A DNA stretch of 60,138 nt. It comes from Methanobacteriota archaeon. Its GTDB lineage: Archaea > Thermoplasmatota > DTKX01 > VGTL01. Made by a program: the position numbers and the translations under genes. Under the pieces are notes generated by a model. The model worked only from the letters and a program-made list of their open reading frames with translations. It was not told where the DNA came from and made no database searches. The stretch covers positions 1 to 60,138 of the forward strand of contig VGTL01000008.1 of NCBI GenBank assembly GCA_016874675.1. Direction: 5' to 3'. Below, piece by piece: positions 42,856-55,300 of the stretch (positions are counted from its first letter, which is position 1; the number at the start of each line of letters is the position of its first letter).

Positions 42856-44868
42856 TCAATATTCTGCAAGAAGCTCTCGAACAACCGACCCAAAACTCAG
42901 TTCCTTGACAATCTCCAGTTTGGTCATCCGCATCAGCCGCAAACCGGAGCCTTTTCCAATTCCCCGACGCACCTGCAAATCAGCTTGACGCGCGGCTTCC
43001 TCATCCCGGAAGAGCCCAACCATGATCCTTCGTCCGGAATCCGTCGCATCCAGAAACACCGGCACTGCCTCCAAATCCGTTTCCGGCTCCACCGGTCCCC
43101 GGCCTGAATCCTGTCCCTTTTCTACAACCCTCACGGAGAACCGTTCCATGGCCATTGCCAGGTTCCCCTTCGCGTGCTTCTTCCGCGGCCTGCCCCGCTT
43201 CCTTTTGGGAACTTGGGTCCCCCTCTGAGCCTTCCCGGCTGCCCCCCTCGCCGGCCTACCTTTCTCCACGGCAACCGCGACCGTCCCTGCCGGCCCGATC
43301 CGGTTCTTGGGCGGCCGCCCCCGCTTCCTCTTGACCGGAATAACGACCGCACATTTGGCATCCCCGGCCCGGGACCGCTCCATAAGCGAGGCCTGCGGCA
43401 CATCCCCGCAGGTTGGCGCCGCCCCCTTCTCACCTTCTTCCAGAACGCCCCGTCCAGCCCCTTGGCCGCCAGCGGCCCCGTTCCCCCCTTCGCCCGTACC
43501 CCCCGCAGGAACCCGCCCGTCATCAACCGGCTTTGTCGGCCCGGAACCGCCTGCCTGACCGGTCCGGGCCGGCGCCGGAGAAATATCGCCCGGTCCCCAC
43601 CGCTTGACCGGTATGACCCCGGCGTCCTGCAGAATCCGGTCCAGGTCGATGTCCCAGAGCCGCCGGTGCTCGAGCTCCTGCCTGGCGCGCTCCACCGCCT
43701 CCCTTGAAGGCCTGCCGATGAGCGTCCGGGCGATGTCCTTGGGCAGGGCCTCCATGCCCCGCTTGGCCCCGTACCGGCCCGATTCCCGGGATTCGGGGGC
43801 CTCGTGCCGGGGCTTGCCATGAGTTATCATCGGCGAATACTGCCAGGGCATCATCTCAACGACCGGTCTGGGCGCCTCCTCGGGCGGTCCGTCCCTGTTC
43901 CCGGTCGGGAGTTCCCCGGGAGGGCCCGCCCTGCCTTCCGAGGCTGCGCAGGTGTCCAATGGGACCGGCCGGACCGCCGCAGGCTCCCTCTCCTGTTCTC
44001 CGGAAGCACCTGGGTCCATGCGAAGCGGAGCCGCTTCCGTGTCGGCGGGGTCATCCTGGACCTCTGCTCCAACCGGTTCCTCCCGGCAAACGGCTCCGGC
44101 CATCCAGACGGCCAGCGTGTCCCGCCCTAGGAAGCGGATGTCGGGCACGACCACGGTCCGGTACAGCCGCTCGCGCTCGATTTCCTCGGTCCTGTCTTGG
44201 AACATCTTCACGGAGATCCCCAATCGGCGCGCCAGCGCGGTGGGGCCCTCGTCCGGGAAGTCCACCAGCGCCTGCAGGGCTTCCTTCTCGAACTCCAGGA
44301 GGGGCCGGAAGCTCCCGGCAGTCCCGATCGGCGGGCCTCCCGGTTCTGCAGCCGAAACCCCGGCAGGGTTCTCTAAAACTCGTGCAAAATCGAAGAAACT
44401 GCCCTTTTCAAGTGCCTCAATAGGAAGGACGACGGTCTCCTTTGCGTTCAGGCCGTCTGTCCTTTCCGACCGGGCGATACCCGCCATTACTTCCTCTCGG
44501 TTCTTGCAGATGCCTAAAACAAGGGTCTCGCTCCCGTCCGAAACGGCCCAGAAGACCCCGGGCAGTGCCTTTAGCGCTCGTTTTATTTCGTTGGATGACC
44601 CCTGACCCTTCCCATCGGAGCCCTTATCGAGGATACAGGCCCAGAACACCCCGGCGCCCAGCCGCCCGAAGGCCGGAATGCGCAGGTACCGGAAGATGCC
44701 GAGCTTTTGCATACGGATCCTCAGATAGGTCGTATTCTTCAAATCTAGGCCGGAGATCTCGCTCAGGCGCCGGTCGGTCTCCTCGGGATGGCGAACGAGG
44801 GCCGAGAGCAGCCGATTTTCCTCGACGGTGAGGCCGGTCAACGATGGATTGCGTTTCCGACGAGCCAT
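42856..44868 (-). CDS. Lrp/AsnC-like tandem winged-helix protein with two AT-hooks
   Basis: Product of 670 residues from ATG 44868; a GTG at 44889 is possible, but the TATA-like TATAAAG at about 44900 favours the ATG. Residues 8-60 (LTVEENRLLSALVRHPEETD, then LSEISGLDLKNTTYLRIRMQ) form an Lrp-type winged helix. Residues 65-150 resemble the effector-sensing domain, and a second HTH follows at about 205-245 (EALQALVDFPDEGPTALARR). A long Gly/Pro-rich linker contains two AT-hook cores, KRKRGRPPK (about 513) and KRKRGRPRKK (about 553), which insert into the minor groove of AT-rich DNA. AT-hooks are rare outside eukaryotes. The C-terminal 100 residues (ATDSGRRIMVGLFRDEEAAR) look folded. A role in silencing the AT-rich island genes around it is an attractive inference. 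Confidence 0.75.
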   Translation of the reverse strand: MARRKRNPSLTGLTVEENRLLSALVRHPEETDRRLSEISGLDLKNTTYLRIRMQKLGIFRYLRIPAFGRLGAGVFWACILDKGSDGKGQGSSNEIKRALKALPGVFWAVSDGSETLVLGICKNREEVMAGIARSERTDGLNAKETVVLPIEALEKGSFFDFARVLENPAGVSAAEPGGPPIGTAGSFRPLLEFEKEALQALVDFPDEGPTALARRLGISVKMFQDRTEEIERERLYRTVVVPDIRFLGRDTLAVWMAGAVCREEPVGAEVQDDPADTEAAPLRMDPGASGEQEREPAAVRPVPLDTCAASEGRAGPPGELPTGNRDGPPEEAPRPVVEMMPWQYSPMITHGKPRHEAPESRESGRYGAKRGMEALPKDIARTLIGRPSREAVERARQELEHRRLWDIDLDRILQDAGVIPVKRWGPGDISPAPARTGQAGGSGPTKPVDDGRVPAGGTGEGGNGAAGGQGAGRGVLEEGEKGAAPTCGDVPQASLMERSRAGDAKCAVVIPVKRKRGRPPKNRIGPAGTVAVAVEKGRPARGAAGKAQRGTQVPKRKRGRPRKKHAKGNLAMAMERFSVRVVEKGQDSGRGPVEPETDLEAVPVFLDATDSGRRIMVGLFRDEEAARQADLQVRRGIGKGSGLRLMRMTKLEIVKELSFGSVVRELLAEY

Positions 44869-44889
44869 GGCAGAGTCGCTATTTTTCAC

Positions 44890-45078
44890 AACTTGAACCC
44901 AATATAAAGATATTTTGGAGACATTTCATACAATAAAACAAATAGCTACTTTTTGTATTATGGGCATAAGTATTGGATTGATAAATTGATCTTTGTAAAT
45001 AAATTCTAAGAACCAATTATCATTGTAGGAATTTGATGGATTAATTCTGCTGCATTATTTACACAGGATTACATTATA
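44890..45078. other. AT-rich gene-free region
   Basis: No gene seen. It contains the promoter of the Lrp-like gene at its left side and the 3' flank of the PKD membrane protein at its right. Confidence 0.5.
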
Positions 45079-46323
45079 TTATTCACTATTTGTTTTTTTC
45101 TTTGTAAGCACGTAACTAAGGATAAATGCAATAATCACAACACTCAATGAATAATAAGGTTTTTCTTGGATTATTGTTGTCTTATCGTCGATTATATATA
45201 TTTTGAATTGTTGTTCACGCACCGCTCCATCATTGTCTTCTACAATCAATCTAATTAGATATATTCCGATTTTTAAAAATCGGTGTTCAATCTTTGATCC
45301 ATTCAGTACTTGACCATCTATATACCAATGTGTCTCTATTATTTTTCCATCAATGTCCCTAGACTCAGACGCATCAAATACAATATTAGTATTGACATTT
45401 ACAGTAGTTTGATATTTTACATTTATTGTCGGGGCTCTATTATTGATAACGATTCTTGCGACGCTAATATTATAATCGAAATTATTATCGATCACTGTTA
45501 ATCTGATATAATTATCCCCTTTTCTTGTAAAAGAATGTTCTACAACTCCCCCAGATAAGAAAATATTTTGATTTAATTCCCATTGTGTTGATATAATACT
45601 GCCATCCAGATCATAAGATAAACTTTTCATAACGAATTCAGTTTCAACATCTCCGGTTTGTGGAGTGATTTTCATAATTGCTATTGGAGGCTTGTTGTCA
45701 TTACGGCATATTCCTTCGTTTAACACCCAGAATTTCAGAGGGGGTGTTAATATGGTATTATTCTCCAAACAATTATCAATATTAATGTCCGTCCCATCAT
45801 GTTTTATGCAATTATTCAAACTCAAGGAATATCGCGTGCGCATATAATAATCATCAAATAACGAAACAGTTACATTCTTTGCTGCTGGTCGGAGATCCAT
45901 TGTCAAAGTTCCGTTGCAAATCGACATGTTAATATAATATGTTCTACAATCAAGATAGTTCAATGATATTAGGGATTCTGAAGAATCCCAAATGTGTCCG
46001 GGTCCAGACCATAGAGTTGAGTTTTTATGACTCAAAATAAAATTTAAAGCGTCCAGCCCCGGAGCAACTCTAGGCAAATACACGCTATATGTATTCATGT
46101 TCATTATCGAGATCTTTAATAATAATGGACTGTTCTTCGAAATAAATGTTTTGTTCAATTGTTGAATTAATTGAATTCCATTCACGGTCGATGATGTTGA
46201 ATACCCTGAATCATTAGGAGTATATTCTGTATCAGGCATCTCTCCAAAGAAATCATGAGATGTGATCATATATAGAATAAAAATAGAAAATATCGTTAAT
46301 TCTAGCAAGTAAATATTTCTCAA
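45079..46323 (-). CDS. PKD-domain membrane protein, partner of the giant surface protein (cassette 1)
   Basis: Product of 414 residues. The ATG overlaps the stop of the giant gene by 4 bases. An N-terminal hydrophobic helix (LLELTIFSIFILYMI) acts as signal or anchor. Then comes a beta-rich domain (GIQLIQQLNKTFISKNSPLL), two PKD-type domains (PPIAIMKITPQTGDVETEF with SYDLDGSIISTQWEL; INVKYQTTVNVNTNIVFDAS), and a C-terminal helix (LSVVIIAFILSYVL) with a KKK tail inside. The protein at 57567-58946 is its paralogue with the same order. PKD domains mediate adhesion. Strict coupling to the peptidase-bearing protein suggests they work together at the cell surface, for example as receptor, anchor or inhibitor. 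Confidence 0.8.
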   Translation of the reverse strand: MRNIYLLELTIFSIFILYMITSHDFFGEMPDTEYTPNDSGYSTSSTVNGIQLIQQLNKTFISKNSPLLLKISIMNMNTYSVYLPRVAPGLDALNFILSHKNSTLWSGPGHIWDSSESLISLNYLDCRTYYINMSICNGTLTMDLRPAAKNVTVSLFDDYYMRTRYSLSLNNCIKHDGTDINIDNCLENNTILTPPLKFWVLNEGICRNDNKPPIAIMKITPQTGDVETEFVMKSLSYDLDGSIISTQWELNQNIFLSGGVVEHSFTRKGDNYIRLTVIDNNFDYNISVARIVINNRAPTINVKYQTTVNVNTNIVFDASESRDIDGKIIETHWYIDGQVLNGSKIEHRFLKIGIYLIRLIVEDNDGAVREQQFKIYIIDDKTTIIQEKPYYSLSVVIIAFILSYVLTKKKTNSE

Positions 46324-49300
46324 GGTGTATATCTCCCTAGAAACATTTCATTAGCAACTATTCCGTCTGGGGAATTGGTATAGTATGATTGTTCTTTGAA
46401 ACAGGGTATTGCGTCTCCATTATCATCCAACCATGCTCTTTCGTTGGGATTTATATTGCTATACATAGATAATTCTCCAATCGAAATTCGACCATCTTTA
46501 TTTTGATCTGCATTAACCGGATGCCCTGTATGATATGTGTGGTGTTGTACTGCATCCTGATCCCATATTGATTCTTCTCCATTCAATATATTTAAAACGC
46601 GCCCAATCCAATCGCTATAACCATCTTGAGGATTTATATCTCCAGAGGACAGAGCGCACTCTTTTGTGGATGTCATAATGATCCTGTTTTCTCCACTGCA
46701 TTCTTCGATAAATCCCCCACTATAACTAGCTTGTAAAATGATAATCATTTTTGAGCATTTTATATTGGCAAGATCAAAAACAAACCAGTCATCCCAATAA
46801 TCCCTTTCCATCAACATAATTCCTTCATCCACACCACCATACACATTCTCTTCATATACCTGATCATCATCAAAGTCGTAGTGAATGTCTGTTTCACTGT
46901 GTTCATTTCCTTCATCATATGGCCAAGTATCAATCCTGCCTTCCTTATATTCATATGTTTCGTCTTCTTTTTTTAAGACACCACTCCCATACGCCGTAAA
47001 ATAGATTAGAACAATATCGTTCTCATCCGATTTTGAGGCCAACCAATCACTCAAAGCTGGCCTAACGTTTGTTACGGTGGCCTCATTTTGATCAGTATAT
47101 CCCGGATGGAGAGTCCTTATTTCATCGAACGAATAATGATCCTTTAATACATGATACCAATAATCCAAGGAATTTACAAAACGTGGGTATAGGTTTGTCC
47201 CAGATACCAACAACGCCCATTTCTGATTAAAAATTACAGGATCTGAGGAATAGTACGTTGTTTCCTCACCATCATAAAATCCATCATCATCAGTATCCCG
47301 CCCTGAATCGGGAATACTATCAGTTCTCGAATCAAAGCAATCTGGTATTATTCTTCCATAAGTAGCAATATCCTTTAACTTTGTTTCCGACAGGTCATAA
47401 TTCTTTGTCTTGAGCAGCAATACCTTGTCTATCACCACGTTCGGTGCCCGTTTGGCATATGTACAGAGTGCAATAGTCGTATCGGAAAAGACCCCGAACG
47501 ACTCGCTCCACATGTACCAATGGTACTCGTAGGATCCAATGTTGATATGACGATTCCTCGAATCGCCCTGCCCATTGACCCACACCGACAGCGGTTCATA
47601 ATCCGAACTTGGATTGACGAAATTCGATGATATTCTCGCCCGAACATACAGCCGGTACTCGCCCCTCTCCGATTTCGAGAAAAACCGGTTCCGAACTTCA
47701 AAACCGGCACCCGGAAGCACGGGTATCAGCTCCCGCCCCATGCTCGCATCGGAAGAGGGGAAAATCGTCGCATACTTGTTTCCATACAGGTCATCCGGCG
47801 TTGGGTAATCCTCCGCCTCGAACCAGTACGCCAGTGGCGCACCATCATCCATGTACACCTCTCCGCCGTCCAGCACGCCATCCATATCGGTATCTATCAT
47901 AGATATTATTGTCGTTTGCCTTGACTGCGATATCACATCATACCAGACCTTCTCCACCAACATCACTGCACACACTCTGATCCCGTCTGGCATGGGCGAC
48001 AAGCCCCAGTAGCCCGTCTGATAGGGATTCTCACCGTATATCGTCACCGTTCCACCCTCGGCAACCTTGAATATCCCGCTCGAAACCCACTTGAAGTGAG
48101 AATCCCTCCCAACAGCCAATGCACGCCAGTGGCCACGATTCACATCCGTCTCGTCATAATTGTCGTAATATAGATTAATACGGGGCGACTGCCCGGTGGA
48201 TCCCAGGCTTGTCACCAGATTCGAGGTGGCCCTTGCCAGCACATAGCATTGCCACTCGCCTGCGTCAAGATTCTCGATGTCGATTTCAAAAATCCTAGGT
48301 GTCGCGCCAGTCGCATGGGCCTCATATACCGTCTCACCGGAAATCGTTTCCAATGTCCGGTATGTCCATGTAACCCCTTCAGGTGGCACTATCCAATTCC
48401 CGCTCCCGTCCTTCCCCCCAACCACGAACGGATACTGGTGCCGGCTGCCCCGCTCCAGTTCCAGGCTGTCCGTCAGACCGTCCCCATCCATGTCGGTGAG
48501 CGTATAATCGCCGATCGTAACCGTCCCCACCGTGGTCGATTTCCCCCACACGTAGCAGTTATTCTTGTCCACATGCGTGAACTCCCCGCGAGCCGAATCC
48601 GCAAATATCCTTATCTCGTCCCCATCCTTCCAGTACAATGCCAGATTGTCTTCGGCAATCCCAATCGTGGCTTTATTGTATTTCATATGCACCGCTATCC
48701 AGGTGATCTTGTCGGCCAAGGAGGTCTCGCCATCCATAGCCTCTATCTCGTAGGTGTTCGTCGTCCCCAGCGGCTGCGTTATCGTGATCGTTCCCGAGTA
48801 GCCGGTATTGAAATCTATGCCCACGCTCAATTTGCCGTCCGACGACACGCCTGTTGCATCGGCGTCCATGGGCACATCGGGTTCAATATTGTATTTCCAT
48901 CCGCTGCCATCCTTTTCATATCTGTCCGGAATGAAATCGGAATCCGTGTCCGGCAGGATTGGGCTCGTCTCACCGGCCTCCGGCACGCCGCCGTGATAAC
49001 CGTCATTATCCAAGTCTTCTCCCCTGCCGGTGATTGGATTGTGGCCGTCCCACAGGCCATCCCCGTCCGAATCCTCGGAGCCACGCCCGACAGGTAGCGT
49101 GCCCCATTCACATTCATACTTGTTCCAGAGACCGTCCCCGTCCTTGTCGAGCGCCCCATCCGCCAGCAATGGATCGAATCCATACTGTACCTCATACCCG
49201 TCCCGCATGTCATCATTGTCGGTATCATAACCGCCGGCCTCGGTCGTCGGTTTGGTCCCACGGAGGAATTCGGCCAAGTTACACAGATCGTCGCCGTCAC

Positions 49301-52300
49301 TATCGCCCAGGTCCGTATATCCCCCGCCTGAATAATAGAGGTCAAGCCACTGCTGGAATTTGTCATAGGGGCTCCCCATCGGGAAATCCCCTATATTCAG
49401 CGGGTCCGTGGCAGGAATGGCCGTTACCTCTTCCCAGTCCGACCACCCATCATTATCCGTATCCGCTATGGTCGGGTTTGTTTCACCGGGCCCAATGCCG
49501 CCGTTCCATGGCCCTTCATCGACCATGCCATCCCCGTCCCTATCCTCCGTTCCGTCGGACAGGCCATCCCCATCGCTGTCCGCCACCACCGGATCCGTGA
49601 TGTGCGTGTATTCCAGTTCGTCGTTCAGTCCATCTCCGTCTGTGTCCGAGCTGACCGGTTCCGTGCCTATGCTCAATTCCCCGAAGAATGTATAGGTATC
49701 TTCTTGGGAATCATATGTCCAGAGAATAGGCCAATTATAAAACGTGGCCACCCTGAAATCATTCGATGGTAGCGTGATTGAATAGCCGTCAAGAAGACCG
49801 TCCGAATCCGTATCGATATTGTTGTTGGTGCACGTCTGCGTGCCCGGCGTGTGCGGGTCATAGTCCAGCTTCTCGGTCCCGGTGTTGAACCAGAGCCATA
49901 TGCCGTAGTTATTGTTGAACCCGTTGTACCCGGTCAGCCCGTCGTTGTCCTGATCCACCGGCAAGGGGTCATCCTCGTCACCTGTCGTATCGCCATCAGT
50001 GTCGCCATTATAGGCGTTCGTCCCGCCGGTGCGTCCATCGAACTCCCCCACCGTGCATTTTGATTCTATTCTGTCGCCCAGGCCATCACTGTCCGAATCC
50101 AGAGACCTCGCATTGCACCAGCCATCACTGTCGGCGTCGTGATTCCGGCTGTCCAGGTTGATCCCCATCACCATCTTGTACTTGAACTGGAAATTCGGGT
50201 GGTCTCCCACTCGTTCGAGAATCAGCTCCAAGCCATCATTGCGCGCATCATTGTCGCTGTCTATTACATGCGGGTCGCTGAAATACACTTCCTGATCCAT
50301 GTAGTCCGCAAGCGGCAGTGTCGTCGACGGCGCCAGCGCCTGTTCTCCGGGGTCCTTCACATGATACCTGTGCACGGTTCCTGTCCTGAGCCCCTCGAAG
50401 AATTCCTTCACCAGCGTCCCCGGTTCCCATACATATATCTCCGAGAAATCGGATTTTGCCAGAATCACCGTCGTGTCCTGAAGGTATGCCACGAAGTGCA
50501 TGTTCGTCGGCAACTCACCGCTGAACAAGTCCGCATCCGGCGCCAGGTTGTAATCGTACGGAGGGACGCCGATCTTCGTATCTATATCAACATCCTCGTG
50601 TTTCTCGGCATACCAGTACTCGACCCCCTTGACCCAGACCCATTCTGTTTCCTCGGCTTCATTGATCGTTCCATAGCCCGTCCATTGCCGGCTCCCGTTG
50701 GGAACATTCGTCCGGACCTCCACACAATTGAAACCCTCGCCCTTCCACACCGGCACCTCTCCGCCGTCCATCAGACCGTCCCGGTCGCTGTCCTGTTCCC
50801 TCGGATTGCTTCCGCTGATGTACTCATATTTGTTGGTGAGTGCATCATCGACGGGTATCAGCTTTTGGGCATCGTTCCTTTCCTTGTAGAACCACGGATT
50901 CGTGTAGATGTACGCCGATTGTAACTCGATGTCATACACGTCCACTTCACCGTTGTCGCCATCATCGCCCAACGCACTTGTCGGGTCCAGGCTGAACCAC
51001 CGCTCGTAGCCATCCGGCATCACATCGCCGTCGCTATTTGCTGACTTGGGGTTCGTTTCTCCTGCATCCACCTTCCCGTTGCCGCTCTGGTCCTCCCGTT
51101 CCCAAGGTTGTGCGATCCAGTCTTGCTCCTGCAAGATTATTCCGTACGGGCCCCATTCCTCATTGCCCTGCCAATACAGCCCGGTTTTCACTCCCCAGCC
51201 CTCTATCGAACCGTCCGGAAGACCGTCATCATCCGAATCCGGATCCTTTGGATCGGTTGCCGGCGCCTGCGTGTCCTGATCCTGATTCTTCACCTCGCTG
51301 GTGTCCCATGTAGTATATGGATCAGTATCCACAGCCCCAAGACCCAATTCCACACGGTCTCTGATACCATCCATATCCGTGTCGCGCAGCTCGGCGTTCA
51401 GGCCGTTCAACTGCTCGTTCTTATCGCTTATGCCGTCCTCGTCGCAGTCGGAATTCAAAGGAGGCAAGCCCGACACAAGTTCTTGCCCGTCCGCCAAGCT
51501 GTCCCCGTCCACATCGGAATCCAGTCCCGAATATGTGACGCGCTGAAGAATCAGGAAATCGCTGTTTATTTCGATTTTCTTGGGCACGATCTCATACTCG
51601 TTTGTGTCAACCGTAAATGTCCCTACTGAAGTAGTTAACAGAGAATCATCTATCCTTAATACCAACTCATGAACCCCCATTCCAAGGTCGTACTCCTGGT
51701 CGATGTGCCAGTACCTTGTTGCTATACTGCCGGTGATTGCACTCATCTGAATGGGTGGTTCCGCGGGATTTACCTTTGTCACCAGCGTCGATGACCTGAG
51801 CTCGCTCGTTCTGCCGGCAGGGTCTATTGCTGGTATCTCTGCGTTCGGATTGGGCGGGTTCAAAACAATTGGACGCTTGAGTTCGATGGTCACCGCCCTG
51901 CTTAGAACCGCGTTTTCCATTTCCCTCAGGTCGGCCATCGTGAGCGGGATTTCAACACCGCCCACCGGATCATATACTCCGTTGTTCAGAACACATGGCT
52001 GGAACTCGACGCTGCCAATCCCCTCGGCAAGTATGTGATATTTGCCGTTTTCCGGGATATTCTCGGTCATCTTGACATATGATGGCAAAATGACCTGGTT
52101 CCCACCGGCCCCCTTTGCCGTGCTGGTTAGATTGACATTGAATTGATGCCTTATTGCAGTTTTGATTCCGCCCTGGATATAGCATTCGGTATAGTCCTCG
52201 GTCTCTATTCTGTCCATTTTCCACGAGATACCCGTCTCGTCCCCGTCTTTGACCATATCACTGTCCGAATCGATCCCCAGTGGATTCGTCGGGATATACG

Positions 52301-55300
52301 GCGCCTGATACTGGGCGTGCCCGTTATTGCAACTGTCCATGCCTTCCTGGGGCCACAGATTGATGTTCCGGGTATAGATTCCTGCACCGTCAAGAGCGTA
52401 TACGACGCCACCCTTGCTCACCAATATTTCCAATATACCATCCGAATCGATATCCCCGCAGACCGGAGAACTCCGTATCATATTGTTGTTGTTCCCAGGA
52501 TTGGCGGTCCACACGACCGTGTTGTCGACTGAATAGACATTCTGGAGCAGTCCGGAATCCACGCCAACTATCACCTGGCCGTTCACAACTATCGGATACG
52601 ACCGGACTGGCTGGTAGTTGTCGACATTCCTGCTCCATGAGAATACACCGGTATCTTCCACCAGGGAATATAGAAGACCGTCGTCCGCACCGAAAATAAT
52701 CCTCGTGTTCGAACATATCGGCGTTCCCTGAATCGCCGAGCCCACATTGTAGGTCCATAGATTCGTGCCATCCAGCTCACTGACGGCATGGAGATAATTG
52801 TCAGATGCGCCGAATATCACCATTCCATCTGCGACCAGCGGCTGGGTCGTCAGTGCATAGTCGCTGTCCCATGTCCATAAAGGGTTGTGCATCGAATCCA
52901 AGCAAAAGAGCTTCGGGGGCGGTGGTGGCGGTGATGCAGAACTCACCCCGAAGAATATCTTGTCCCCGGACACTACTGGGGATGTTATGATTTGGTAACC
53001 GGCGTTGTAATCCCAATCCGAATCGCCGTCCTCTCGGTCCACCGCATGCATGTTATTGTCCGACCCGCCTATCAAGACCATATCGCCCAGTATTGCCGGT
53101 GTCCCTTTCAGGACATTGTCGTAGATTATTCCGGACCATATCGGATTGCCTGTTTTCTCATCCAAGGCGTACAGACCGCCACGATCCGGGCCCTGGGGCA
53201 GTGGAAAGATGTCCGCTGCGAAAAAGACTGTGCCATCGAACACCGCAGGAGCGTATTTGATGTCCTTGATATCTTGGTTCGTATAGCTCCATACGGTCTC
53301 CCCGGTGTCCTTGCTCAGGGCATAGACCTTGGGACCATCCGTGGGGTCGTTCGAACCTACTATGATATACTCGTTTCCGATGGCTGGTGATGTCTTGAAG
53401 TTCGTTGTCTCGCTCTGCCAGAGTTGATCTGTTCCCGTCTCCCGTTTTTGCACCAACACGGCACGGTCAGCGTATATTTGACCGGCACCGCTTATTGTCG
53501 CTGTCGCTTTTAGCTTTACCGATTGTTGATTCCCGTCCAAGGTGATTTCCGAGGATAAATACCAGTTATATGTGTCCGTTATCTGTGTTGTCAATGTCGA
53601 TTGCATGATGTCATTGACATATATGTCCAATTGGATGCTCGGCGGGGACGTTGTCGACTGGGACCTCGCATTCAATTCATATTGGTAGATCCCGGCCGGA
53701 ACCGCAACCGCCGGGTTTGGTATCGTGACGGTGTTTCCATTGCTCAATGAAACAGCTTTTCCGTTGCCCGCCGTAAAATCGTCCACAACCGTTAACTGCC
53801 CCGGTGAATCCTCGGTGTCGAACCAGTAGACATCACCCCTTGCTTCGGCTCCGTCCAGCAATCCATCCAGGTCCGTATCGGCCAATACTGGATCCGAAAC
53901 TTGCCCTAATATTCCGGTCGGTTCATTATATGAATCCTTCAATTGTACCAACATGATCCGGTCTACAAATATTCTTCCGGACGTCGTCGCGTCCACATCT
54001 CCTAGCGTGACCGTAACATCGGCGTCCGATGCGAGCGTGAAATCCGGTGCAACTGTCGAATACCAATCGTAATTCAGAGAAATCTTGTGGAGTTCGTCGT
54101 CGACCAAGTGATTGCTGTTGGAATAGATGTCGATGCTCATCCTCGATCCGGCCGGGTCCGCTCGCGCACGGACATAGCACTTGTAGGTTCCTGCGCGGAC
54201 GGTCGTTAGTCGTGAGTCGATAATCTCCGGAGCGTTCGTGCATTTAGCCAGTGCTTTACCGTTGAAGGCATTTTCATCATCGATGTCTTGGCCCGCTTCC
54301 ATTTGGAATGCTTCGGCCTCGAATGAATAGATTGTGGTACTTCCTTCTTCGGAATCGTCAAGACCGTCGTTATCGGTATCTCCCCCGGCGCATATCCCCA
54401 TTGTCATTTTTTGCGATATCGGCAAGATGAAGTCATTTGTTACTCCGTTATTTGTAACTTCGACGGTGAACGGAGATAGGTACTCGACGCTTGACGAATC
54501 CTGGGAGAGTTCCGTGAGCAGTATTTCTTCCGTCTGCCCCTCTTCATCCGTCTGTCCGCTGAACGCCGGGTCATCGTTCCAGTCCGTTATTACCACATTC
54601 GCATACTCGATTGGCTCATTATCCCCGTCTACGATAGTCGGAATGAAATGCCATTTTACATCCACCGTGCTGGTGTCTTGAATGGCCAGCGATCCTCGCG
54701 CAAAAGACGTATCTATGAGCGTCACATCTGAATCATTTTTCGCATAGATGGGTGCTGTTTGCGGGGCTGTAATGGTGCAGTCTGTTACCGTTGGCGACGA
54801 ACCATCACAGTAGATTGCATAGTCGCAACCATCGAAATCCGAACCCGCAATGCTGGAGGAGGAATCCTCCAGATAAATTCCTTTATCGCATTGCGAGATA
54901 GAGCTTTCGACCAGCTCTGGAGGCTCCAATACGCCGTCGGACACCGATACAATCCCATAATCGCATCCTGTCACTGTGTTTCCTTGGATAACCGGCTTCG
55001 ATTCGAGAATGTAGATTCCCACGCTCGAATCCGAGATTTCGCATTCCTGGACTGTGATGTCATCTGAAAGAATCTGTATGCCGCCCTGCAAGTTGCTGGG
55101 ATTCTTCCACATCCCCGAGAACGTTGATTGCTCCAGTACCGCTGCTCCATCTATCCTGAACTTGTAGACATGATTGTTCTCCAGGATGCCGAAGGTGCAG
55201 TGGTCTGCGTACAATATACCGTCTTCGTCAACGAACAGGCCATATTCGCCGTCGCTCAGACATTTGAATAAAAGTGTAACATAGGAAAGATAGAGCGTTC

